Shown here one piece after another: positions 25,608-33,774 of a stretch of 36,127 nucleotides of DNA. The stretch comes from Clostridia bacterium (GTDB lineage Bacteria > Bacillota > Clostridia > Oscillospirales > Acutalibacteraceae), in NCBI GenBank assembly GCA_017381035.1, contig JAFOCW010000035.1, positions 1-36,127 on the forward strand. Reading direction: 5' to 3'. The notes beneath the pieces were generated by a model. It worked only from the letters and a program-made list of their open reading frames with translations. It did not search any database and was not told the DNA's origin. The position numbers and the translations under genes are program-made. Within the stretch, counting starts at the first letter, position 1. Each line of letters begins with the position of its first letter.

Positions 25608-25634
25608 AACTGTACTAATCGTAATAGTACAGTT
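25608..25634. promoter_or_regulatory. Perfect 10-bp inverted repeat: probable operator of the GntR repressor
   Basis: AACTGTACTA (25608-25617) and TAGTACAGTT (25625-25634) are perfect arms around a 7-bp centre, starting two bases after the -10 box. The GTAC-containing half sites and the position at the start of transcription fit self-repression by a dimeric GntR/YtrA-type protein encoded directly downstream. Confidence 0.8.
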
Positions 25635-25654
25635 AGAACAAGGAGGGAATTTTT

Positions 25655-26032
25655 GTGATAACAATAGATTACAAAAGCAGAGTCCCTATTTACGACCAAA
25701 TAACAGCAGGCTTTATTCGTCTTAAAACACTCGGCGTTTTAAAGCCGCACGACAAACTGCCAAGCGTTCGCAGTATGGCAAGCTCGCTCGGTATTAATCC
25801 CAATACGGTGCAAAAGGCTTACGCTATTCTGGAAGCCGACGGGGTTATCTATTCGGTGTCGGGAAAGGGTTCCTTTATTTCCGACGACCAAAATGCCGAT
25901 GCCGCAATACTTTCGGCCGCAAAGAACGATTTTAAAATGGCGGTAGAAAATGCTAAAAGTATGGGGCTCAGTTTCGATGAACTGACAAACGTTTTACAAA
26001 CAGTATTTGGGGGAGGGGAAAAGAATGATTGA
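25655..26032 (+). CDS. GntR-family regulator, YtrA subfamily
   Basis: A 125-residue repressor. The GTG at 25655 follows AGGAGGGAA. The N-terminal winged helix-turn-helix (about residues 5-75) reads VPIYDQITAGFIRLK, KLPSVRSMASSLGINPNTVQKAYAILEADGVIYSVSGKGSF, a strong GntR signature. The C-terminal part is only about 45 residues, too short for the effector-binding domain of FadR or HutC types and typical of YtrA regulators, which usually govern an ABC transporter in their own operon. That is the layout here. It probably represses itself and the two transporter genes through the palindrome at 25608-25634. The inducer is unknown. In relatives it can be a cell-wall-active compound. Confidence 0.93.
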   Translation: MITIDYKSRVPIYDQITAGFIRLKTLGVLKPHDKLPSVRSMASSLGINPNTVQKAYAILEADGVIYSVSGKGSFISDDQNADAAILSAAKNDFKMAVENAKSMGLSFDELTNVLQTVFGGGEKND

Positions 26033-26924
26033 ATTTATTAACCTTACAAAAAAATTCGGCGACTTCAGCGCCATAGATGAAGTAAATGCAAAAATCAAAG
26101 ACGGCAGTATTTACGGGCTTGTAGGCTCAAACGGTTCGGGTAAATCCACCTTGCTTCGCTTGCTTTCGGGCGTATATTACCCCGACGGCGGCAACATTTC
26201 GGTAGACGGCTTCGCCGTGTTCAACAATCCCGAGCTTAAACAGCAGATTTTTTACCTGCCCGATGCACCCTATTTCTTTAAAAATGCAACCATTAAAGAA
26301 ATGGCCGATTTTTATGAAGGCATTTACGAAACCTTCGACCGTGCCAGGTTCGACCATTTAAAAGACGTGTTCCCAATAAGCACAACCAATAAAATCGACA
26401 ATATGTCAAAGGGTATGCAACGTCAGGCGGCCTTAATGCTGGCCCTTTCCACAAACCCTAAATATCTGCTTTTAGACGAAGCTTTCGACGGCCTTGACCC
26501 CGTTATGCGAAGTGTTTTAAAGGAGCTGCTTATTGACGGCATTGAAACCAACAGTATGACGGTAATAATTGCATCGCACAACCTTCGTGAGCTTGAAGAC
26601 CTTTGCGACCACGTAGCCCTTATTCACAAAGGTAAAATCCTTTTCAGCGATTCGCTCGAAGACGTTCGCAGTAACTTCCATAAAATTCAGGCGGCATTTA
26701 AAGTGCTTCCGCCCGAAATTAAGCTTCACGACCTTGATATTATTAAGTGCGATAAGGTCGGCTCTCTTCTTCAAATGGTTATAAGGGGCGAAGAAAAAGA
26801 AATTATGGACAAAATTAATTCGTTAGACCCAATTTTCGCCGAAATTATTGAGCCTACTTTAGAAGAAATATTTATGTATGAAATGGAGGCGGTCGGTTAT
26901 GACATCAAAAATTTGCTTAGCTAA
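26025..26924 (+). CDS. ABC transporter ATP-binding protein of the GntR operon
   Basis: A 299-residue ATPase. The start is ATG at 26025, with GGGAGGGG before it. A TTG further up in frame is less likely. The gene overlaps the regulator by 8 bases, so translation is coupled. Walker A is GLVGSNGSGKSTLLRLLSG (about 32), the signature is degenerate (NMSKGMQRQAALMLAL, about 125), Walker B is YLLLDEAFDGLDP (about 146) and the switch His is in IIASHNLRELEDLC. The C-terminal 70 residues are an extra domain as in many YtrB/BcrA-like exporters. It would pair with the permease encoded next. The substrate is unknown. Confidence 0.9.
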   Translation: MIEFINLTKKFGDFSAIDEVNAKIKDGSIYGLVGSNGSGKSTLLRLLSGVYYPDGGNISVDGFAVFNNPELKQQIFYLPDAPYFFKNATIKEMADFYEGIYETFDRARFDHLKDVFPISTTNKIDNMSKGMQRQAALMLALSTNPKYLLLDEAFDGLDPVMRSVLKELLIDGIETNSMTVIIASHNLRELEDLCDHVALIHKGKILFSDSLEDVRSNFHKIQAAFKVLPPEIKLHDLDIIKCDKVGSLLQMVIRGEEKEIMDKINSLDPIFAEIIEPTLEEIFMYEMEAVGYDIKNLLS

Positions 26925-28629
26925 AAATCATCCCGTTCTTAACTTCTTTAAGTTCACCCTTAAAAAGCAAACTCCGTTAACATTGCTTGTAACCGCCTTT
27001 TCGTTACTGTTTTGTCCGGGTATGCTTTTACAAGATGCAAACGACGACCTTATCAGAGAGTACAACTTAGACGCCTGGGCTTTCGGCACATGTTCTTTTG
27101 TAATTCTGGTTGCCGCCGTTGCGCTTGTTTGTATGCTGCTTCTTCTTAACTTCGGTTATCTTTTTTCTAAAAAAGCAGGCGATATGTACAGCGCTCTGCC
27201 TTTTACCAGAAATCAGATGCTCTTAACAAGAGGTGTCAGCGCATTTATAGGCGGTCTGTTCTTAATGACCGCATCATATTTCGGCCTTGCAATGATAAAC
27301 TCTCTGCCCACGGTTAACGGCGTAAGCGTTGCTACGGTAATTAACACCTTCTTGTTTATGCTGCTTTCCTTAGTGGTTTTAAGTGCCTTCTGTCTGCTGT
27401 TTGTTATATGCAGCGGCGGCTATTTTGATACTATAATTGCCTTTTGCGCAATTAATGCTGCACCGGCCTTAATTGTAGCCCTTATATTCGGTATTGCCGA
27501 AGAATCGGCAACCGGCCTTGCTTTCGACTACTATCAGTTAATATACCTTACCCCCATAGCATTCATCTCTTTTAAACTTATGAAACTGCCGTATGCTATG
27601 GAACGGCCTCAAAACATTTTATCGATAACAGAAAAAACAAGCATCTTTACGGTTATAGGCCTTATAGTTTTCGGTGCCCTATGCGTTATTGCGGCCGTAA
27701 AACTCTTCAAGGTAAGAAAAAGCGAAACCGCAGGCGATGCATATTCCTTTAAGTTTATGCCCATTGTAATTTCACTGCTTGTATCTATTGTGGGCGGCTT
27801 TATAATGGCAGGCATATTAACCGGATTTAGTTTAAACTTTAATATGGTTTTCTGGTTCTTCTTTGTGGTTTGCGCAATACTTTGCTCTATAGCAATAGGC
27901 GCCATTACAAACCGTGGCTTTAAAAAGGTTAAACGCTCGGTGGTAAACGGTGTTATTTCCGCCGCACTTATGACGGTAATGGTTATTGTGGGGCTTTACG
28001 TGGCAGACTATGCCGAACACAGAATACCAAAGGCCGAAAATATTGAAACAGTTTACGTGGCTGATACCGAATATAAAGAGCATATAGATTTAGCCGTTAA
28101 GCTTCATAAAGGCATAATTGATTGCCTTGATGCAGAGGAAAACGACGGCTATTATGAAGACGAATTCCCACCGGTAGTAAATAACGTTAATAATTTCAAT
28201 TTGGAATACGTTATGAAAAACGGTAGTGTTATAAAACGTCATTATTGGTACAGAAGCCCCGATATGAAAAATCTTCACGACGAAATTTTACAGCTGATGC
28301 AAACCGAAAATTTCTATACAAGGTATAAGGCATGTACCAAGGCAACCTATAAGCTAATTGAAGTTCATTCTCATTCAACAAAATTCGGCAGCATAGAAGA
28401 TAGAGAAGGAAGTCAGAATGCAGTGCTTACCGAACAGAAAGCCGAGCAGCTTATAGCTTTGTTTAAAAAGGAAATGCAGGCGGCCGATATGAGCGTCTTC
28501 AACGAAGAAGTATATGGAATATCAATTTCGGGCGACGAATGGTGCGAGCTTTATATTCCCGTTTCCTTTACCGAAACCATTGGCTTCTTGGAAAAAGAAT
28601 TTACCGAATATGCCGCTAAGGTACAATAA
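26899..28629 (+). CDS. ABC transporter permease with a C-terminal extra-membrane domain
   Basis: A 576-residue membrane protein. The ATG at 26899 is chosen over one at 26878 because GGAGG lies eight bases before it. The gene overlaps the ATPase by 26 bases. The N-terminal 380 residues hold roughly nine hydrophobic segments in ABC-2-like style, starting near residue 30 (TLLVTAFSLLF) and including a GDMYSALPFTRNQMLLTR loop that is common in these permeases. The last 190 residues are polar, begin after HRIPKAENIETVYV, and look like one soluble domain, probably outside the membrane. I cannot match that domain to a known family. Export or resistance is likely from the YtrA context, but unproven. 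Confidence 0.82.
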   Translation: MTSKICLAKNHPVLNFFKFTLKKQTPLTLLVTAFSLLFCPGMLLQDANDDLIREYNLDAWAFGTCSFVILVAAVALVCMLLLLNFGYLFSKKAGDMYSALPFTRNQMLLTRGVSAFIGGLFLMTASYFGLAMINSLPTVNGVSVATVINTFLFMLLSLVVLSAFCLLFVICSGGYFDTIIAFCAINAAPALIVALIFGIAEESATGLAFDYYQLIYLTPIAFISFKLMKLPYAMERPQNILSITEKTSIFTVIGLIVFGALCVIAAVKLFKVRKSETAGDAYSFKFMPIVISLLVSIVGGFIMAGILTGFSLNFNMVFWFFFVVCAILCSIAIGAITNRGFKKVKRSVVNGVISAALMTVMVIVGLYVADYAEHRIPKAENIETVYVADTEYKEHIDLAVKLHKGIIDCLDAEENDGYYEDEFPPVVNNVNNFNLEYVMKNGSVIKRHYWYRSPDMKNLHDEILQLMQTENFYTRYKACTKATYKLIEVHSHSTKFGSIEDREGSQNAVLTEQKAEQLIALFKKEMQAADMSVFNEEVYGISISGDEWCELYIPVSFTETIGFLEKEFTEYAAKVQ

Positions 28630-28641
28630 CTTGGTGATATA

Positions 28642-29370
28642 ATGAGAAAGTTTTTTTGGATGGAGGGCGTAAGAGTTTACGCCTTTGACAAAATCGATTC
28701 AACAAATAGCGAAGCCGTAAGAAGAATAAAGTCAGGTGTAAAACTACCCGCCCTTTTTATTGCCGACAGTCAAACGGCAGGCAAGGGAACAAGGGGCAGA
28801 AGCTTCTACTCAGACGGTGGCGGCCTTTATATGAGCCTTGCTGTAAATGCCGACGAAACCCGTATTCAACGGCTAACCGTGCTTGCCGCCGTAGCTGTGG
28901 CACAGTCTATTGAAAAGCTTACCGGTAAAACGGTTGGCATTAAATGGGTAAACGACGTCTACCTAAACGGCAAAAAGCTTTGCGGCATACTCTGCGAAAG
29001 GGTGGCCGACCCCATAAGCGGTAAAACCCTTGGGGTTGTTATAGGCATAGGTATAAACCTTTTTGTTAAAGATTTCCCCGACGAAATTAAAGATATTGCC
29101 GTAAGCCTTAACAGTAAGGGTGTAACCGCAAAAATACTAAGCTGTGAAATCACAAACCGCATTTTAAAACTGCTTTCTGGCGAAGAAGATTTTATGCAGT
29201 ATTATAAAGAAAAGTCTGTGCTTTTAGGCCGTGAAGTCTGCTACGTTAAGGACGGAAAACAGTATACGGGTATTGCCCGTGATATTGACGATAGCGGTGC
29301 CCTTGTTGTTGAAGACAGCGACCGCTTTACCGCCATACTCTCAAGCGGCGACGTAATGTTACTTAAATAA
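28642..29370 (+). CDS. birA: Biotin-protein ligase, single-function type
   Basis: A 242-residue enzyme that makes biotinyl-AMP and attaches biotin to a lysine of acyl-CoA carboxylases. Motifs are FDKIDSTNSEA (about 17), the biotin/ATP loop AGKGTRGRSF (about 48), GLYMSLAV (about 60), KWVNDVYLNGKKLCGIL (about 92) and GIGINLFV (about 135), with a small C-terminal SH3-like domain. There is no DNA-binding domain at the N-terminus, so it should not act as a repressor. The start at 28642 lies 12 bases after the permease stop, with a weak GGTGAT. ATG 28663 is an alternative. It may be co-transcribed with the ABC genes without a shared role. Confidence 0.93.
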   Translation: MRKFFWMEGVRVYAFDKIDSTNSEAVRRIKSGVKLPALFIADSQTAGKGTRGRSFYSDGGGLYMSLAVNADETRIQRLTVLAAVAVAQSIEKLTGKTVGIKWVNDVYLNGKKLCGILCERVADPISGKTLGVVIGIGINLFVKDFPDEIKDIAVSLNSKGVTAKILSCEITNRILKLLSGEEDFMQYYKEKSVLLGREVCYVKDGKQYTGIARDIDDSGALVVEDSDRFTAILSSGDVMLLK

Positions 29371-29407
29371 AAAAACTGCGAAGCTATTTGCTTCGCAGTT
29401 TTTTATT
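29369..29407. terminator. Bidirectional terminator after birA
   Basis: AACTGCGAAGC and GCTTCGCAGTT form an 11-bp stem around TATTT, with A and T runs on both sides. The stop codon of the convergent minus-strand gene lies in the T-run. Confidence 0.92.
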
Positions 29408-30212
29408 CGTCAGCCTTGCGGACTCTTGGTATAAATTTTTCGGCAAATTTGCCGCGTCCTCGGTTTTTAATATAGAAAAAGCCAATAACGCTAAAGACGG
29501 CGGCGCCAACAAAGTTTACAATTAAATCCTTCATTGTGTCAATAAGTCCTATATCAATATAACCCTTAACGTCTAATGCATTTCCGTTAATAATAAGGCT
29601 TTCAATATCGCTTATACGAATGGTTTTGTTTGTGTTATTAGGGTCAAGCGCCACGCTTGAAATTGAATTTATAATATAATCTTTTTGCATATCGGTTTTA
29701 AGAACTATATCGCAGGTAAATTCCAAAAACTCCCAAAATACGCCAATTGTCATTGAAAAGCAAAATGCCACAATGGCAACAAAAATGGGGGAAAGCTGAA
29801 ACTTAATGCTTTTGCTTTCGTTCAGCAGGTCAACCAGCGCAAAGCCGACCGCCGCACACAAAAAGCCGTTTACCGTGTGTAAAATGGTGTCCCAGTGCGG
29901 CACCCTTACGTAAAAATATGCTATTTCCCCAAGAATTTCGGCCGCAAATATAAAAAGCAGAACAATTATTTCAAGGGTGGAAGGCAAATACAGCTTAAAG
30001 GTTTTTTCCACAAAGGCAGGCGCCAAAAACAGAATTAGTGATAAACAGCAAACGTAAGCCGTTTCAAAATCTCGCCTGAAAAGCGCAACCACAAGTGCCG
30101 CAATAACAATTATGCGAAGAATTAAATACACAACAAAGGTGCTTTTATTTTCTTTTATGTTATTGCGCAAATCTTTAAAAATAGATTTTCCCAAAATTAA
30201 CCACCTCGCCAT
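29403..30212 (-). CDS. YjdF-like (DUF2238-type) multi-pass membrane protein
   Basis: A protein of 269 residues, or 263 if it starts at the TTG at 30194. That TTG is preceded on the minus strand by GAGGTGG six bases away, a much better ribosome binding site than the one before ATG 30212. About six membrane segments are visible. Polar residues in conserved-looking positions, VPHWDTILHTVNGFL (about 105), FWEFLEFTCD (about 163) and DTMKDLIVNFVGA (about 228), resemble the YjdF/DUF2238 family, whose function is not established. An Asn/Asp-rich loop (about 180-215) separates the last segments. No operon partner is visible. Confidence 0.72.
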   Translation of the reverse strand: MARWLILGKSIFKDLRNNIKENKSTFVVYLILRIIVIAALVVALFRRDFETAYVCCLSLILFLAPAFVEKTFKLYLPSTLEIIVLLFIFAAEILGEIAYFYVRVPHWDTILHTVNGFLCAAVGFALVDLLNESKSIKFQLSPIFVAIVAFCFSMTIGVFWEFLEFTCDIVLKTDMQKDYIINSISSVALDPNNTNKTIRISDIESLIINGNALDVKGYIDIGLIDTMKDLIVNFVGAAVFSVIGFFYIKNRGRGKFAEKFIPRVRKADE

Positions 30213-30252
30213 ATTAAGACTATCACCACTTTTTTAATAAAGTATTAATAAC

Positions 30253-30281
30253 TTGATATAAAACTATTAATTTGCTATAAT
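30253..30281 (+). promoter_or_regulatory. Promoter of queH
   Basis: TTGATA (30253-30258), 17 bases, TATAAT (30276-30281). The start codon follows at 30310. Confidence 0.85.
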
Positions 30282-30309
30282 AAACAAAAAACCAAAAGGG
30301 GAGAACACA

Positions 30310-30948
30310 TTGCAAAATTTCAGCGCCTTTACAGAAGAAACCATACCGCAAATAAAGCTTAGCGGCAAAAAGCCAAGCCTGTTGCTTCATGCTTGTTGCG
30401 CCCCTTGCGCCTCTTACGTTATAGAATATTTAAGCGATTATTTTAATATAACCCTTTTTTATTATAACCCAAATATTTCACCAAAAAGCGAATACGATTT
30501 CAGGCTATCTGAACTTAACCGTTTTATTTCCGAGCATCCTAAGGCCAAGGGAATTACTGTTTTACCCTGCGAATATAACCCCGAAGAGTTTTATTTTATA
30601 GCCAAAGGGCTTGAAGACCTTAAAGAAGGGCAAGAACGCTGTAAACTCTGTTACGAGCTTCGCCTTAGAAAAACGGCCGAAGCGGCAAAAAAAGGCGGGT
30701 TCGATTTCTTTACAACTACCCTTACAATAAGCCCATATAAGAACGCCGCCTGGCTTAACGAAATAGGCGAAAATTTAATGAAGGAATTTTCGGCGAATTA
30801 CCTTTTTTCCGACTTCAAAAAGAAAAACGGGTACAAGCGTTCTATAGAGCTTTCAAAAGAATATAATCTCTACCGCCAAGACTTTTGCGGTTGCGCCTAC
30901 TCCAAAGCTCAGGCTCAGAGCCATAGACTTGAAAAAACTGTAGATTAG
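30310..30948 (+). CDS. queH: Epoxyqueuosine reductase QueH
   Basis: A 212-residue enzyme for the last step of queuosine synthesis, reducing epoxyqueuosine in tRNA. It replaces the unrelated QueG in many anaerobes. The cysteine motifs of the family are all present: LLHACCAPCASYV (about 25), CKLCYELRLRKTAE (about 103) and FCGCAYS (about 196), which bind an Fe-S cluster and a further metal site. TTTLTISPYKN and KKKNGYKRSIELS are also typical. The TTG start at 30310 is supported by AAAAGGGGAG seven bases upstream. No other queuosine gene is in the window. Confidence 0.95.
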   Translation: MQNFSAFTEETIPQIKLSGKKPSLLLHACCAPCASYVIEYLSDYFNITLFYYNPNISPKSEYDFRLSELNRFISEHPKAKGITVLPCEYNPEEFYFIAKGLEDLKEGQERCKLCYELRLRKTAEAAKKGGFDFFTTTLTISPYKNAAWLNEIGENLMKEFSANYLFSDFKKKNGYKRSIELSKEYNLYRQDFCGCAYSKAQAQSHRLEKTVD

Positions 30949-30957
30949 TGATATAAT
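30929..30957 (+). promoter_or_regulatory. Promoter of the phosphopolymer operon, overlapping the end of queH
   Basis: TTGAAA (30929-30934), 17 bases, TATAAT (30952-30957), with TGA before the -10 as in extended -10 promoters. The -35 lies in the last codons of queH. The first operon gene begins at 31011. Confidence 0.85.
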
Positions 30958-31010
30958 TAAATGAATTGTGTTAGCTTTTCAAAAATAATGAAAGCAGGTA
31001 ACAAAAATTT

Positions 31011-31817
31011 ATGAAAAGATTTTTTTCCGATATTAAAAAATTCGGCAATTATATAACCTATTCGGCCCAGTCGGAGCTTAAGGCAGAGGTTGCAGGCTCC
31101 TTCCTTAGCTGGCTGTGGTGGATTTTAGACCCCATGCTTTATATGGCGGTTTATTCCTTTATTGCCATTTTAATTTTCAACCGACCCGAGCCGCACTTCC
31201 CGGTCTTCGTTTTTGTGGGCCTTAACGTTTGGCAGTTCTTCAGCAAATCGTTAAAATCAAGCGTGGGCATAATCTCGGCAAACCGTGGCATTGTGTCTAA
31301 GGTCTACCTTCCTAAGCATATGTTCGTGCTTTCAAAAATGTGTGTGTTAGCCTTTAAAATGTTCGTTTCCTTCGGGCTTACCGCCGTTTTCCTTATTTTC
31401 GATTGCCTGTTTGGCGACCCCGTACAAATAACCTTCAGAATACTTTATCTCATTCCGCTGTTTGTGCTTCTTTTCATCGGCACCTTTGCCGTAAGCCTTT
31501 TTATAATGCATTTCGGCGTTTTTGTTGAAGATTTAAGCAACGTTATTACGGTTGTTCTTCAACTTGGGTTCTATGTTTCGGGCGTTTTCTTTTCGCTTGA
31601 AAATCGCCTTACGGGCGACCTTGCAATACTTGGCAAAATCTTAACAAACGTTAATCCGCTTGCCTTCATTATGGCCGATATGCGTACCGCTATACTCGGC
31701 GGCGACAGTTTTCATTTTGTAGCCTTTGCCGTTTGGTTCGTTATTGCAAGCATTGCCGCTATTCTCGGCGTTCGGCTTGTGTACAACTTCGAAAACAGCT
31801 ACGTTAAGGTTATTTAA
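31011..31817 (+). CDS. Polysaccharide/teichoic acid ABC exporter permease (TagG/Wzm type)
   Basis: A 268-residue ABC-2 permease with about six membrane segments. The N-terminal YITYSAQSELKAEVAGSFLSWLWWILDPM (about 14-42) is the amphipathic entry segment and first membrane helix typical of TagG/Wzm. FVFVGLNVWQFFSKSLKSS and VNPLAFIMADMRTAILG also fit the family. It would move a lipid-linked polymer across the membrane with the ATPase encoded 14 bases downstream. The genes that follow suggest a polymer with glycerol-phosphate or sugar-phosphate links. The ribosome binding site is weak and rather far away (GCAGG). Confidence 0.9.
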   Translation: MKRFFSDIKKFGNYITYSAQSELKAEVAGSFLSWLWWILDPMLYMAVYSFIAILIFNRPEPHFPVFVFVGLNVWQFFSKSLKSSVGIISANRGIVSKVYLPKHMFVLSKMCVLAFKMFVSFGLTAVFLIFDCLFGDPVQITFRILYLIPLFVLLFIGTFAVSLFIMHFGVFVEDLSNVITVVLQLGFYVSGVFFSLENRLTGDLAILGKILTNVNPLAFIMADMRTAILGGDSFHFVAFAVWFVIASIAAILGVRLVYNFENSYVKVI

Positions 31818-31831
31818 GAAAGGAGATTCAA

Positions 31832-32563
31832 ATGGCAGAAACCGTAATTACCGTTAAAGACGTAAAAATAAGATACCGCTATCTTAAAAAAATCTCCCTT
31901 GTTAAATCTATGTTTTCCCTTAAAAAATTCGCCAAGACCGACTATTTCGAAGCCATAAAGGGCATATCCTTTGAAGTTGAAAAGGGTCAAATTCTTGGTA
32001 TTGTAGGTAAAAACGGAAGCGGTAAGTCAACACTGCTTCGTGCAATTGCAGGCATCTTTTCGGCCGACGAAGGCGTAATAGACCTGCACGGAAATTCTGT
32101 TTCCTTAATGTCAATAGGCGTTGGCTTCAAGCGACCCTTAACCGGCCGCGAAAACATTTATCTTTCGGGCATGCTTCTTGGCTTCTCAAAAGAAAAAATA
32201 GATGAACGAATTGACGAAATTATCGAATTTTCCGAGCTTGGTAAGTTTATCGACCGTCCCGTTAAAACCTATTCAAGCGGTATGCATTCAAAGCTTGCTT
32301 TTTCCATTTCGGCAATACTTGAAACCGAAATTATGCTTATAGACGAAGTGCTTTCGGTAGGCGATGCAAAGTTTAAAAAGAAGAGCTTCGAAAAAATGAA
32401 AAGCCTTATTAAAGACAAAGACCGCACGGTTGTAATTGTATCTCACTCAACCGAAACCCTTCAAAAGCTGTGCGACAACATTTTATGGATTCACGACGGC
32501 GAAATGAAAATGATGGGTCCCACCGCAGAAGTTTTACCCAAATATAACGAATTTATGTCATAA
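31832..32563 (+). CDS. Polysaccharide/teichoic acid ABC exporter ATPase (TagH/Wzt type)
   Basis: A 243-residue ATPase with AAAGGAG before its ATG. Walker A is GIVGKNGSGKSTLLRAIAG (about 55). SVSLMSIGVGFKRPLTGRENIYL (about 90) is the segment typical of TagH/Wzt. The signature is YSSGMHSKLAFSI (about 150), Walker B is EIMLIDEVLSVGD (about 168) and the switch His is in VIVSHS. It lacks the C-terminal carbohydrate-binding domain of some Wzt proteins, so recognition of a modified chain end by this subunit is unlikely. It pairs with the permease encoded just upstream. Confidence 0.94.
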   Translation: MAETVITVKDVKIRYRYLKKISLVKSMFSLKKFAKTDYFEAIKGISFEVEKGQILGIVGKNGSGKSTLLRAIAGIFSADEGVIDLHGNSVSLMSIGVGFKRPLTGRENIYLSGMLLGFSKEKIDERIDEIIEFSELGKFIDRPVKTYSSGMHSKLAFSISAILETEIMLIDEVLSVGDAKFKKKSFEKMKSLIKDKDRTVVIVSHSTETLQKLCDNILWIHDGEMKMMGPTAEVLPKYNEFMS

Positions 32564-32567
32564 GTTT

Positions 32568-33770
32568 ATGAAGAGTTTTTTTAAAAAGTTTAAAAACGTA
32601 AAGCTTCGTGATATAGGGCACGTTTTTCTTTTCATGCTTGCACTGCCTATAGCGCTTGTGTATAAACAGTTCCGTAAAAATTTATGGCTTTTTTGCGATA
32701 ACGGAAAAGAAGCAACCGACAACGGTTTTGTGCTTTTTGAATACGTCTGCAAAAACCACCCGAAGCAAGATGCCGTTTATGCGGTTTATGAAAACAGTAT
32801 AGATTTCGGTAAGGTGAAGGCTACAGGTAACTACGTAAAGTATGGCAGTTTTCACCACTGGGTACTGTATCTTACCGCAAAGGTTAATATCAGCTCGCAA
32901 AAGGGCGGCAAACCAAACTACGCCGTTTGTAATTTGTTAGAGGTTTACGGTATTCTTAGGAATAACCGTGTATTTTTACAACACGGAATAATTCTTACCG
33001 ATATTGAGTTTTTGTATTACAAAAACACAAAAATGTCCCTTTTCACTACAAGCACCTATCGTGAGTGGGAATGTGTGAACTCGGGTTACGGCTACCCCGA
33101 AGGCGTGGTTCAGCTTTTAGGCCTTCCCAGGTTCGATAAACTTCACGATTTCAAGGTGAACAAGGGCCAAATTCTTATAATGCCCACCTGGCGTGAATGG
33201 ATTGGCACCGACAGCCTTTCAAAAAACGTTGCCAAAGATATTAAGGCATTTAAAGAAACCGAATATTTTAAAAAGTGGAACGCGTTTTTAAGCAGCCCAA
33301 GGCTTCTTGAAACCTGCGAAAAATTCGGCGCTAAAATTATGTTCTACCCCCACCGAGACGCTCAACGTTTTGTGGGTTGCTTCAGTACCGATAATCCGCA
33401 CATTACAATATGCAAATACCCCGAATACACCGTGGGCAAGCTGCTTAAATCTTCGGCTTTTATGATAACCGATTTTTCAAGCGTTCAGGCCGATTTTGCC
33501 TATATGAAAAAACCGCTTGCATATTATCATTTCGACTACGAAGAGTACAGCGAAAAGCAATACCACAAGGCATATTTCGAATACGAAAAAGACGGCTTCG
33601 GCCCTGCTTTTTCCGATGCCGAAGCCTTGGCCGACTACGTTTATAAAATGGCGCAAAACGGCTTCCAAAATTACGAGCCGTACATATCACGCCACAAAGA
33701 CTTTTTCACTTTATACGACACAAACAATTGCGAAAGAAACTATCGTGCAATAAAAGAAAAATGGAGTTAA
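32568..33770 (+). CDS. CDP-glycerol glycerophosphotransferase-family protein (TagB/TagF like)
   Basis: A 400-residue membrane-associated GT-B enzyme. After a short basic and hydrophobic N-terminus the acceptor-side half ends at VFLQHGIIL (about residue 137), with the family His. The donor-side half has LGLPRFDKL, ILIMPTWREWI (about 205), FYPHRDAQ (about 258) and MITDFSSVQADFAYMKKPLAYYHFD (about 302), where His and DFSS bind CDP-glycerol in known members. It would add glycerol phosphate to a lipid-linked glycan during teichoic acid or capsule synthesis. It starts four bases after the ATPase stop. Primase or polymerase action cannot be told from sequence. Confidence 0.9.
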   Translation: MKSFFKKFKNVKLRDIGHVFLFMLALPIALVYKQFRKNLWLFCDNGKEATDNGFVLFEYVCKNHPKQDAVYAVYENSIDFGKVKATGNYVKYGSFHHWVLYLTAKVNISSQKGGKPNYAVCNLLEVYGILRNNRVFLQHGIILTDIEFLYYKNTKMSLFTTSTYREWECVNSGYGYPEGVVQLLGLPRFDKLHDFKVNKGQILIMPTWREWIGTDSLSKNVAKDIKAFKETEYFKKWNAFLSSPRLLETCEKFGAKIMFYPHRDAQRFVGCFSTDNPHITICKYPEYTVGKLLKSSAFMITDFSSVQADFAYMKKPLAYYHFDYEEYSEKQYHKAYFEYEKDGFGPAFSDAEALADYVYKMAQNGFQNYEPYISRHKDFFTLYDTNNCERNYRAIKEKWS

Positions 33771-33774
33771 CTTT

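Noticed and set aside
28642-29370. BirA acting as a biotin repressor of nearby genes
   Set aside because: The protein begins directly with the catalytic domain and has no N-terminal helix-turn-helix.
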